DNA of 64,000 bases, taken from assembly GCF_015732285.1 (NCBI RefSeq), contig NZ_WIQU01000046.1, positions 1-64,000 of the forward strand, written 5' to 3'. The notes under the pieces were generated by a model. The model did not search any database and was not told where the DNA came from. It saw nothing but the letters and a program-made list of their open reading frames with translations. Both the position numbers and the translations under genes were made by a program. Shown piece by piece: positions 24,889 to 33,465 of the stretch (its first letter is position 1; the number at the start of each line of letters is the position of its first letter). This DNA comes from Pectinatus frisingensis (lineage in GTDB: Bacteria; Bacillota; Negativicutes; Selenomonadales; Selenomonadaceae).

Positions 24889-25978
24889 GACGGAAGAATA
24901 TCAATTATCAATGGGACCGGTTCATCCCAGTACACACGGTGTCTTGCAGATATTGCTTACTCTTGATGGTGAGAGGGTAGTCAAAGCTGTTCCCTGTATG
25001 GGGTATTTGCATCGTGGTATTGAAAAATTAATGGAATCTCGTAATTATTTTCAATGTATGCCATACACTGATAGACTGGATTATGTATCGGCGATGAATA
25101 ATGATTTTGCCTATTGCCGGGCTGTAGAAAAGCTGGCCCAGCTGGAAGTTCCTGAACGTGCTCAATATATAAGGGTGATTATGGCCGAACTTAACAGAAT
25201 AGCGAGCCATATGATTTTTATAGGTTCACTGGCTGTTGATGTGGGAGCTACGACCGGTATGATTTATCCATTTCGTGATCGAGAATGTATTTTAGATATT
25301 TTTAATGAACTTTGCGGTGCACGTATGACGTATTCTTATATACGCATAGGCGGTGTAAAAAGTGATTTGTCGGTAAAAGTAATTGATATGATAAATGTAT
25401 TTTTGAAAAATCTGTCAGCTATGATCGACGAATATAATGATTTGCTTACAGGAAACGAAATATTTCAGCACCGTTTGAAAAATACATCAGTAATAACTGC
25501 TGAACAGGCGCTGCAGCTGGGGCTGACCGGACCAATGCTGCGTGCCAGCGGAGTAAATTATGATCTGCGCAAGGATAATGCCTACAGTTCTTATGAAGAT
25601 TTTATTTTTGATGTACCGCTTGGAAATTCCGGAGATAATTGGGATCGATATATCGTCAGAATGAAGGAAATGCGGCAAAGTGCCAAAATAGTAAAGCAAG
25701 CACTGGATGGATTACCGGAAGGATCGGTCATGGCTAAAGTTCCTAAGGTGCTCCGGCCGCCTAAGGGTGAAGTTTACGTGACAACTGAGGGACCGCGTGG
25801 TGAGGTAGGATATCATATTATCAGCGATGGAACGGTTAAGCCTTATCGTGTGCATATTCGCAGACCTTCACTTATTAATTTGCAGGCCTTGGATTTGATG
25901 TGCCGCGGCTATCTTGTGGGTGATGTTGTCGTTGCTATGTCTACAATTGATCCAATTTTGGGTGAAGTGGACTGTTAA
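24881..25978 (+). CDS. nuoD: Complex I subunit D
   Basis: A 365-residue 49-kDa-type subunit that forms much of the quinone-binding pocket. MGPVHPSTHGVLQ, CMGYLHRGIEKLME, RIASHMIFIGSLAVDVGA and the C-terminal GEVDC end are family marks; quinone-site His and Tyr positions are kept (HPSTHG, TDRLDY). The likely start is the GTG at 24881, with GGTGAG upstream and an eight-base overlap with nuoC. Confidence 0.95.
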   Translation: MIRTEEYQLSMGPVHPSTHGVLQILLTLDGERVVKAVPCMGYLHRGIEKLMESRNYFQCMPYTDRLDYVSAMNNDFAYCRAVEKLAQLEVPERAQYIRVIMAELNRIASHMIFIGSLAVDVGATTGMIYPFRDRECILDIFNELCGARMTYSYIRIGGVKSDLSVKVIDMINVFLKNLSAMIDEYNDLLTGNEIFQHRLKNTSVITAEQALQLGLTGPMLRASGVNYDLRKDNAYSSYEDFIFDVPLGNSGDNWDRYIVRMKEMRQSAKIVKQALDGLPEGSVMAKVPKVLRPPKGEVYVTTEGPRGEVGYHIISDGTVKPYRVHIRRPSLINLQALDLMCRGYLVGDVVVAMSTIDPILGEVDC

Positions 25979-25997
25979 GTGAGGAGGCAGGGAAAGA

Positions 25998-27035
25998 ATG
26001 CATAGTGGACTATTAGTAATGACAGCGGATATGTTGTCTAATGGAATAGATTCATTGATTGGCAATACTTTGATTACTCAATTTATAATGGTAATACTGG
26101 AAATAGTGGCTATATTTGCAGTCATTTCTGTAGCTGTAATTATTCAGGTTTATATGGAACGTCGGGTATGCGGTTTTATTCAGGATCGTTTGGGACCAAA
26201 CCGGGTCGGCCCATTCGGTATTTTGCAGACAGTGGCAGACATGATAAAGTTAATGTCTAAGGAAGATATAATACCTGCTAAAGCAGAACGAGTTTTATGG
26301 GGCATTACACCAATGCTTTTATTTATTCCGGCGGCATTGGTTTATGCTGTGTTTCCTTTTGATGACGGGGCAATTTTTACTGATTTGAATATTGGCATAT
26401 TTTTTGTTTTAGCGGTTATGTCACAATCAGTGTTGATGTTTTTAATCGGCGGATTTGCTTCAGAAAATAAATATTCATTTATAGGTGGCATGCGTGCTGT
26501 GGCGCAAATGCTCAGCAGTGAAATTCCCATGGCTTTTTCGATAATGGCAGTGGTGATGGTGACAGGTTCCTTGAAAATGAGTACTATTGTTGCAGCGCAG
26601 TCGGGCACATGGTTCGTTTTTATACAGCCATTGGCGTTTATTATTTTTATAATATCAATGACAATGGAGACGAATCGCACACCATTTGACTTAGTTGAAG
26701 GTGAATCAGAAATTATTGCTGGTCCTTTTACTGAATACAGCGGTATGCGGTGGGCTTTGTTTTTCCTGGCTGAATATACGAATCTTTTGACAGCAGCCGT
26801 TTTAACGACCACATTGTTTTTAGGTGGCTGGCAGGGACCGGTTCTGCCGGGAATTGTCTGGTTTATTATAAAAGTTTTTCTTATGATTTTTGTATTTATG
26901 TGGATAAGATGGACCTTTCCGCGTACCAGGATAGATCAGATGATGGGATTTAGCTGGAAAATTCTTTTACCATTGGCACTTTTCAATATAATTGCAACCG
27001 GTATAGGCGTTTATATTTATAATTGGATGTATTGA
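25998..27035 (+). CDS. nuoH: Complex I subunit H
   Basis: A 345-residue, about eight-helix membrane subunit joining the peripheral and membrane arms. MERRVCGFIQDRLGPNRVGPFG and the acidic loop TNRTPFDLVEGESEIIAGPFTEYSG (in parts) are the conserved quinone-channel elements. GAGGAGG precedes the ATG by about ten bases. It follows nuoD directly. Confidence 0.97.
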   Translation: MHSGLLVMTADMLSNGIDSLIGNTLITQFIMVILEIVAIFAVISVAVIIQVYMERRVCGFIQDRLGPNRVGPFGILQTVADMIKLMSKEDIIPAKAERVLWGITPMLLFIPAALVYAVFPFDDGAIFTDLNIGIFFVLAVMSQSVLMFLIGGFASENKYSFIGGMRAVAQMLSSEIPMAFSIMAVVMVTGSLKMSTIVAAQSGTWFVFIQPLAFIIFIISMTMETNRTPFDLVEGESEIIAGPFTEYSGMRWALFFLAEYTNLLTAAVLTTTLFLGGWQGPVLPGIVWFIIKVFLMIFVFMWIRWTFPRTRIDQMMGFSWKILLPLALFNIIATGIGVYIYNWMY

Positions 27036-27045
27036 GGTGATTTTT

Positions 27046-27450
27046 ATGCAGGGGAAAGGATTGCTGACCGGATTATCGGTTACGATCAGGCACTTTTTCG
27101 GTAAAAAGGTGACAGTGCAGTATCCGGAAGAAAAACTACCGATGTCGGAAACTTTTCGTGGTGGTAAACTGGTGCTTGATCAAAAGAAATGTATTGGCTG
27201 CAGATTGTGTTCGATGGCCTGCCCAAATGAAGCGCTGGATTTAACAGTAGAAACAGATGAAAATAAAAAACGCCACATGAAAAAATATATTCATAAATCA
27301 GGTCGTTGTCTGTACTGTGGTTTTTGTGTGGAAGCCTGTCCGACAAAGGCTGTCACATGGGATAAAAATTATGCTATAGCATGTTATACCAGAACAGATC
27401 TGACTTATGATGCAGTGAAAAGTGACGGGAGGAATGAGACTCATGAATGA
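27046..27450 (+). CDS. nuoI: Complex I subunit I (ferredoxin-like)
   Basis: A 134-residue subunit that carries clusters N6a and N6b. Two 4Fe-4S motifs are present: CIGCRLCSMACP and CLYCGFCVEACP. The start chosen is the ATG at 27046, after GAGGTGA; a GTG at 27037 is in frame but forms part of that site. It is shorter than many NuoI proteins. In a complex lacking NuoEFG, these clusters could form the entry point for electrons. Confidence 0.96.
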   Translation: MQGKGLLTGLSVTIRHFFGKKVTVQYPEEKLPMSETFRGGKLVLDQKKCIGCRLCSMACPNEALDLTVETDENKKRHMKKYIHKSGRCLYCGFCVEACPTKAVTWDKNYAIACYTRTDLTYDAVKSDGRNETHE

Positions 27451-27952
27451 TGGAATATTTACAGTCATGTTCTACCTGGCAGCAATAATTGCAGTGACAG
27501 CGGCCTGGGGAGTTATTTATTGTAAGAATCTGGTTCATTCGGCATTATTCCTGGCGCTTTGTTTTATTGCGGTTGCGGGACTTTATGCATTACTAAATGC
27601 AGATTTCCTTGCGGCTGTACAGATAATGGTTTATGCAGGAACTGTTGTTATTTTAATAGTGCTGGGAATAATGATGACACGGCGTGTTTCCATGGATCGA
27701 TCGAATGTAATGGAAAAGAGCAGTATTCTGGGGGCAGCAGTGGTATCGTTGTTATTGCTGGTCTGTTTATTGCTGATATTTTTAAATGTTTCATTTGTCG
27801 ATTCAGCGGTTAATGACATACAAGACACTGTAGGGGCTTTAGCACAATTATTGCTTACACATTATGTATTGGCTTTCGAAATTGCTGCCGTACTGTTGTT
27901 ATCAGCAATGATTGGAGCTATAGTGCTGGCGAAAGGGGCTGATGAAAAATGA
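27443..27952 (+). CDS. nuoJ: Complex I subunit J
   Basis: A 169-residue membrane subunit (ND6 type) with five helices; NLVHSALFLALCF and FLAAVQIMVYAGTVVILIVL are diagnostic, the latter near the pi-bulge helix. The ATG at 27443 has GGGAGG upstream and overlaps nuoI. The next start overlaps its stop (ATGA). Confidence 0.94.
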   Translation: MNDGIFTVMFYLAAIIAVTAAWGVIYCKNLVHSALFLALCFIAVAGLYALLNADFLAAVQIMVYAGTVVILIVLGIMMTRRVSMDRSNVMEKSSILGAAVVSLLLLVCLLLIFLNVSFVDSAVNDIQDTVGALAQLLLTHYVLAFEIAAVLLLSAMIGAIVLAKGADEK

Positions 27953-28260
27953 CAGTTGGCATGACACATTTTCTTATTTTGAGTGCATTACTCTTTTGTA
28001 TTGGATTATATGGTCTTTTGGTAAAAAGAAATTTATTTTCGATATTGATGTGCATCGAGTTGATGTTGAACGCCGTAAATATAAATTTTGCTGCTTTTAA
28101 TTATTTTTTACCGATGCCGGATCTTTCAGGGCAAGTAATGATGATTTTTTCAATTACGGTGGCTGCTGCTGAAGTTGCAGTTGGTCTGGCACTTATTTTT
28201 AGGATTTATCATGATTTTGCAACAGTAAATATTGATAAGATAAATAACATGAAGGGCTGA
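27949..28260 (+). CDS. nuoK: Complex I subunit K
   Basis: A 103-residue, three-helix subunit (ND4L type). GLYGLLVKRNLFSILMCIELMLNAVNINF (in parts) contains the conserved glutamate of helix 2, and VAAAEVAVGLALIFRIY that of helix 3, both used in proton transfer. Coupled to nuoJ by an ATGA overlap. Confidence 0.96.
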   Translation: MTVGMTHFLILSALLFCIGLYGLLVKRNLFSILMCIELMLNAVNINFAAFNYFLPMPDLSGQVMMIFSITVAAAEVAVGLALIFRIYHDFATVNIDKINNMKG

Positions 28261-28274
28261 AGGAAGGAAATTTT

Positions 28275-30176
28275 ATGGAACAGTTCGCACTTACACATGC
28301 ATGGTTGATTCCTCTGGTACCGGCAGCGGCGTTTGCAATAATCGGGTTGTTTTTGCAAAATTTCCACAAACTATCCGCAGCAATCGCAATTTTAGCTATT
28401 ACATTTGGCTTTGTGATGTCGTTAGGTATAGCCGGGGCTGTATTTAATTTGGGGATAACTGTTGATGCACCGTTTGTTCAGCGCATAGAGTGGATAAAAA
28501 TTGCCGGATTGCAGTTTGATATGGGAGTAATAATAGATCCACTGTCGGTACTGATGTTGCTGGTAGTTACTTTAGTTTCACTATTGGTGCAGATTTATTC
28601 AGTGGGATATATGAAAGGGGATAAGGGGTTTGGCAGATTCTTTTCATATATGTCTTTATTCAGTGCTTCTATGCTGGGGCTCAATATATCGATAAACTTT
28701 GTACAGATGTATGTCTTTTGGGAATTGGTCGGGTTGTGTTCATATTTATTAATTGGTTTTTATTATTATCGCATTCCAGCACGAGAAGCTGCAAAAAAAG
28801 CTTTTATAACAACGCGTATCGGTGATTTTGGTTTACTGATAGGTATATTGCTTTTGCAGATGCTATTCGGTACAGTTGATTTTATTCAGTTGCGACAAGT
28901 TATTCCCGTATACTTGATGGCAAATGGAGCCGGTGTATTGACGATTATCGGCATACTTTTATTTATGGGACCTATCGGTAAATCAGGACAGTTCCCGCTG
29001 CATGTATGGTTGCCTGATGCCATGGAAGGACCGGCACCGGTATCGGCATTGATTCATGCGGCAACCATGGTAGTAGCCGGTGTTTATTTAGTGGCAAGAG
29101 CGTATTTCCTGTTTGCCTCATTACCCATATTGATGAATATAATTGCATGGATAGGGGCTTTTACGGCATTCTTTGGTGCCAGTATTGCTTTTTCTCAGCA
29201 TGCAATAAAAAGAATCCTGGCTTATTCGACAATAAGTCAATTGGGTTATATGATGCTGGCATTGGGTGTTGGCTCGTTGACAGCTTCTATGTTTCATTTG
29301 ATGACACATGCTTTTTTTAAGTCATTGCTATTTCTTTGTGCCGGAGCGGTAATGCATGCTGTCAATGAAGAAGCCGATATCTTTAAAATGGGTGGATTGC
29401 GCAGGAAGATGCCGGTAGTATTTGTGACGATGACAATTGGGGTGCTGGCGATATCAGGGTTACCGCCTTTTTCCGGTTTTTTCTCTAAGGATGCTATATT
29501 GGCAGCGGCTGCACATGTAAGTATGCCGCTTTATTTGATCGGTATTGTGACAGCGTTTATGACAGCTTTTTATATGGCAAGATTACTTTTCCTGGTATTT
29601 TTTGGAGAAAGCAGACAAAAAGAAGTACATAAAGTGTCCCGCTTTATGCAGTTACCATTGATTGTTTTGGCAGCTTTGGCAGTCGTCAGCGGTTTAGGTG
29701 GATATGTGTATAATTTTGGAGACTGGGTAAGATTTGGTCCGCCTGTTGTCGAACATATGGACTGGCTGCTGGCGTCGACATCAACGTTATTGTCATTGCT
29801 GGCCTTTGTCTTAGCCTGGAATATTTATGGCAGCAAGCGCTGGTCATCCGACATCATTGCCAAGAAACTGGGAATAATTTATACAATTACATTCAATAAA
29901 TATTATATTGATGAATTTTATGCATTGCTTTGTCGAATTTTTATTGATGGAATCGGCAAAATAATGTATTTTATTGATTTATATATTATTGATGGTACAG
30001 TTAATGCTGTATCGGCACTGGTCTTACTGTTTAGTAAACTCTTGTCGAAGTTCCAGACTGGGCAGGTGCAGCGTTATGCGGCTGTATTTGTCTGTGGTGT
30101 GGTTATCCTGCTGCTTTGTACGATAATGTACCTTGATAAAGTAAATGGTGTGTTAGCTGCGGGAGGTGCTTTTTGA
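28275..30176 (+). CDS. nuoL: Complex I subunit L (antiporter-like)
   Basis: A 633-residue ND5-type subunit with about sixteen helices, one of three antiporter-like proton channels. FWELVGLCSYLLIGFYYY, GPIGKSGQFPLHVWLPDAMEGP, SALIHAATMVVAGVYLVAR and STISQLGYMMLALG carry the key Glu, Lys and His residues. The C-terminal lateral helix region follows. GGAAGGAAA lies upstream. Confidence 0.97.
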   Translation: MEQFALTHAWLIPLVPAAAFAIIGLFLQNFHKLSAAIAILAITFGFVMSLGIAGAVFNLGITVDAPFVQRIEWIKIAGLQFDMGVIIDPLSVLMLLVVTLVSLLVQIYSVGYMKGDKGFGRFFSYMSLFSASMLGLNISINFVQMYVFWELVGLCSYLLIGFYYYRIPAREAAKKAFITTRIGDFGLLIGILLLQMLFGTVDFIQLRQVIPVYLMANGAGVLTIIGILLFMGPIGKSGQFPLHVWLPDAMEGPAPVSALIHAATMVVAGVYLVARAYFLFASLPILMNIIAWIGAFTAFFGASIAFSQHAIKRILAYSTISQLGYMMLALGVGSLTASMFHLMTHAFFKSLLFLCAGAVMHAVNEEADIFKMGGLRRKMPVVFVTMTIGVLAISGLPPFSGFFSKDAILAAAAHVSMPLYLIGIVTAFMTAFYMARLLFLVFFGESRQKEVHKVSRFMQLPLIVLAALAVVSGLGGYVYNFGDWVRFGPPVVEHMDWLLASTSTLLSLLAFVLAWNIYGSKRWSSDIIAKKLGIIYTITFNKYYIDEFYALLCRIFIDGIGKIMYFIDLYIIDGTVNAVSALVLLFSKLLSKFQTGQVQRYAAVFVCGVVILLLCTIMYLDKVNGVLAAGGAF

Positions 30177-31717
30177 TTATGGATTTTCCATTGTTGACGA
30201 TAATTCTGGTCATACCGTTGCTGGCAGTCGGACTGTTGATGTTTATACCACCTTCTTCTTTTAAATCTGTAAAGGTAGTTGCAGCAACGGCAATGTGTAT
30301 CAGTCTTGGACTGACAATATATGCTTATGTGACATATGACAGCTCTATCGGCGGGATGCAGTTTACTCAAAGCATTCCATGGATAAGTGACTTGGGAGTA
30401 TCTTATTCCGTTGGTGTAGATGGTATATCACTGCCGATGTTGTTTTTGACTAATGTGATCGGTCTGGCGGCGGTGTTTAGTTCATGGAATATAAACGTGC
30501 GGCCTAAAGAATTTTTTATTTTGCTGCTGATTCTTATTACCGGGGTAATGGGGACGTTTGTTGCCTGTGATTTATTCATATTTCTGCTTTGCTATGAATT
30601 AGTTGTCATTCCCATATATATTATGGTCATAATATGGGGGTCGACTAAGCGTGTGACTAAAGAATATGCCGGAATGAAACTTACTATATATTTGCTGATG
30701 GGCTCGGCTTTTATGTTAGTGGGAGTTGTGGCACTGTATCTGCAGGCATTCCCGGCGGAACTGCGGACTTTTGATATAGCGGCTTTGTCTAATGCTCACC
30801 TATATGGAACTTTAAGTCAGTCTTTTCAAATTATAGTATTCTTTTTATTGTTATTGGGTTTTGGTACATTACTGTCAATGTTTCCTTTTCACACATGGTC
30901 TCCTGATGGATATGCGGGCGCTCCGACTGCCGTATCGATGATTCATGCCGGAGTATTAAAAAAGATAGGCGGTTATGGGCTTATCAGGCTTGGTCTTCTC
31001 ATATTACCGGCCGGTGCAAAATTTTGGGCACCACTTATCATAATACTGGGATTGGCCAATGTTATTTATGCTGCTTATATAGCAATAGTACAAAAGGATC
31101 TAAAGTATGTGGTCGGTTATTCTTCTGTATCGCATATGGGCTACGTATTACTTGGATTTGCTGCTTTAAACACAATAAGCCTGACAGGTGCTGTAGCTAA
31201 TATGGTGGCTCATGGGATAATGAGCGCATTATTTTTTGCGGTAATAGGTTATGTATATGAAAAGACTCATATGCGCAGTGTTGATCAATTGCGTGGTATC
31301 GCTCATCAAATGCCGCGTATTTCTGTTGGATTTATGTTGGCAGGAATGTCATCTGTGGGTCTGCCGGGCCTTATTGGATTTATACCGGAATATACCATTT
31401 TTCTTGGTTTGTTCAAAGTATATCCGTTTTTGGCTATGCTCGCTGTGTCAGGCATCGTTTTTACGGCTATTTACATTCTCCGGGTATTGCAAAAAGTATT
31501 GTTCGGTCCGCGTGATTATGGTTTGGATAAGTACAAGGATGCTAAGGGAGCGGAATTAGTGCCGTTGTTTTTATTGGGCACGGTATTGGTGTTATTTGGT
31601 TTATTCCCACAGCTGTTGATGGGTGTGATAAATAGTGGTGTTGCACCGCTTGGACCATTTTTGCAGGAATTAAATAATGTACCCTCGTTATTAGTCACGT
31701 TAGGGGGAATATGGTAA
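30173..31717 (+). CDS. nuoM: Complex I subunit M (antiporter-like)
   Basis: A 514-residue ND4-type subunit, about fourteen helices. YSVGVDGISLPMLFLT, LCYELVVIPIYIMVIIWG, MFPFHTWSPDGYAGAPTAVS and YSSVSHMGYVLLG are family marks. The frame opens at a TTG at 30173, six bases past GGAGG and overlapping the nuoL stop; an ATG at 30179 is an alternative start with longer spacing. Confidence 0.96.
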   Translation: MIMDFPLLTIILVIPLLAVGLLMFIPPSSFKSVKVVAATAMCISLGLTIYAYVTYDSSIGGMQFTQSIPWISDLGVSYSVGVDGISLPMLFLTNVIGLAAVFSSWNINVRPKEFFILLLILITGVMGTFVACDLFIFLLCYELVVIPIYIMVIIWGSTKRVTKEYAGMKLTIYLLMGSAFMLVGVVALYLQAFPAELRTFDIAALSNAHLYGTLSQSFQIIVFFLLLLGFGTLLSMFPFHTWSPDGYAGAPTAVSMIHAGVLKKIGGYGLIRLGLLILPAGAKFWAPLIIILGLANVIYAAYIAIVQKDLKYVVGYSSVSHMGYVLLGFAALNTISLTGAVANMVAHGIMSALFFAVIGYVYEKTHMRSVDQLRGIAHQMPRISVGFMLAGMSSVGLPGLIGFIPEYTIFLGLFKVYPFLAMLAVSGIVFTAIYILRVLQKVLFGPRDYGLDKYKDAKGAELVPLFLLGTVLVLFGLFPQLLMGVINSGVAPLGPFLQELNNVPSLLVTLGGIW

Positions 31718-33135
31718 TGAATTTTTATGTTATATATCCGGAAATTGCAGTTTTGGTATTAGCTTTGCTGCTCATTTGTGCTGATTTGATCCTGTCAGCC
31801 GTTGAAACACGCCGTAGTTTGGGATATGCAGCAATAATGATATTGGGTGGATTGTTTATCAGCTTGTTTTATCAATATCATATTGATGGTTCGGTATATT
31901 TTTATGATAATCTGTTTTATTTTGATAACTATGCAATATTTTTCAAGCAATTGTTTTTGGCAGCTGTAGTTATGACGATATTGTTCTCATTGGATTATGC
32001 TGAGAAACTTAGATACAGCGGTGAATACTATGCCATGGTATTGTTTGCTTTGATTGGTATGATGGTTCTTGCATCAGCTAATGATTTTTTAACAATGTTT
32101 GTCGGCTTGGAACTTATGACAATTAGTTTTTATGCACTTGCCGGTTTTCGTTTGGATGATAAGAAATCTGCTGAATCAGGAATAAAATATCTTATTATTG
32201 GATCGGTATCAACAGCAGTTACATTGTACGGAATAAGTCTGCTTTATGGTATGGCACACAGCTTGGATTTTTCAGTTATTGAAAAGACCTTCAATGTTTT
32301 TTCACCATTGGGGGTGGCCGGGATGGCAATGATTGTGGCTGGGATGTTCTTTAAAATGTCGGTTATACCATTTCATATGTGGGCACCTGACGTTTATGAA
32401 GGAGCACCAACACCGGTTACCGGCCTTTTAGCAATGGGGTCTAAAGCAGCGGCTATCGCAGTTTTTATTCGTATTTTATTTACGGCATTTTTGCATATTA
32501 CTGATTATTTTATGCCGGTGCTGGCGGTTTTTTCAGCAATATGTATGATCGGCGGTAATATTGCGGCAATAAGACAGAAAAATATCAAACGTATGCTGGC
32601 TTATTCATCTATAGCACAGGCTGGTTATATGATAGTTGGTATTTGTGCGGCCACGCCGCAGGGAATTAAGAGTGTTATGTTTTATGCTTTTTTGTATGTA
32701 CTGGCCAACGTTGGTGCATTTGCGGTTCTATCAGTAGTTGACTGTCAAAATAATGGAACTGAATATAAAAATTTGTCTGGATTGTCGCAAAGTGCTCCTG
32801 TACTGGCAATGGTAATGGCAATATCATTGCTGTCAATGGGTGGAATACCACCAACAGCCGGTTTTACCGGTAAACTATACCTGTTTACCGCAGTGGTGGA
32901 AAGTGGCTATGTCTGGTTGGCCTTTATTGGATTTATCATGTCGATGATATCGGTATATTATTATTTAAAAGTTGTCCGGGTGATGTATCAGGGCAGTCCT
33001 GATAATAGTATTACTGTTTCGGGTTCAATACGTGCAGTGGTTTTGATAAGTGCTGTAGCTACTATTTTATTTGGGATATGGCCGCAGTATCTGTCGATAC
33101 TGACGGACTTTGCCGCATTTACCTTTTTGCGCTGA
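31717..33135 (+). CDS. nuoN: Complex I subunit N (antiporter-like)
   Basis: A 472-residue ND2-type subunit. LMTISFYALAGF, MSVIPFHMWAPDVYEGAPTP and YSSIAQAGYMIVG are diagnostic. The chosen ATG at 31717 forms a TAATG overlap with nuoM and is nine bases after AGGGGG; an ATG at 31711 is also in frame. It is the last nuo gene and is followed by a strong terminator. Confidence 0.95.
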   Translation: MNFYVIYPEIAVLVLALLLICADLILSAVETRRSLGYAAIMILGGLFISLFYQYHIDGSVYFYDNLFYFDNYAIFFKQLFLAAVVMTILFSLDYAEKLRYSGEYYAMVLFALIGMMVLASANDFLTMFVGLELMTISFYALAGFRLDDKKSAESGIKYLIIGSVSTAVTLYGISLLYGMAHSLDFSVIEKTFNVFSPLGVAGMAMIVAGMFFKMSVIPFHMWAPDVYEGAPTPVTGLLAMGSKAAAIAVFIRILFTAFLHITDYFMPVLAVFSAICMIGGNIAAIRQKNIKRMLAYSSIAQAGYMIVGICAATPQGIKSVMFYAFLYVLANVGAFAVLSVVDCQNNGTEYKNLSGLSQSAPVLAMVMAISLLSMGGIPPTAGFTGKLYLFTAVVESGYVWLAFIGFIMSMISVYYYLKVVRVMYQGSPDNSITVSGSIRAVVLISAVATILFGIWPQYLSILTDFAAFTFLR

Positions 33136-33198
33136 CAAAAATTCATCGTCATGTGTTTTTAGCAATAATATAGAAGAAAGTCATTTGCTAGGATTTTA

Positions 33199-33239
33199 GG
33201 CATCTGTCTGTGGGTCATCCGCGGACAGATGCCTTTTTT
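33199..33239 (+). terminator. Terminator of the nuo operon
   Basis: GGCATCTGTC (33199-33208) pairs perfectly with GACAGATGCC (33224-33233) and is followed by six T residues. Confidence 0.95.
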
Positions 33240-33293
33240 GCTTGAATAATGTTTAAGTTCTGTCATTTATAGTCTTTTTATATTTAACAAAAG

Positions 33294-33328
33294 CATTTTT
33301 ATACATTTTTTATATACTTAGTGATAAT
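33294..33328 (+). promoter_or_regulatory. KdpE-type operator and -10 of the kdp promoter
   Basis: CATTTTTATACATTTTTTAT (33294-33313) contains TTTATA-N5-TTTATA (33298-33314). It closely resembles the E. coli kdp operator as I remember it (CATTTTTATACTTTTTTTAC). GATAAT (33323-33328) is a candidate -10 placed so that the operator covers the poor -35, as expected for a promoter activated by KdpE. Confidence 0.6.
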
Positions 33329-33378
33329 CTTTAGTTGCAGCAAAATAAAGAACTTTATAAAGAAAGAGGAGATATTAT

Positions 33379-33465
33379 ATGGGAGATTTATTATTAGGCG
33401 GTATAGTGACTATTGTGCTGCTATGTTACCTTGTCTATGTTTTATTGAAACCGGAGGAATTTTAA
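33379..33465 (+). CDS. kdpF: KdpF small membrane subunit
   Basis: A 28-residue, single-helix peptide (MGDLLLGGIVTIVLL start, LLKPEEF end) that matches KdpF proteins, which stabilise the KdpFABC potassium-pumping complex. AGAGGAG precedes the ATG. Its stop directly abuts the kdpA start, and its last codons supply the kdpA ribosome site (CCGGAGGAA). Confidence 0.92.
   Translation: MGDLLLGGIVTIVLLCYLVYVLLKPEEF

Noticed and set aside
33199-33239. GGCATCTGTC palindrome considered as another repeat copy
   Set aside because: It is a simple perfect hairpin with a T-run, so an ordinary terminator.
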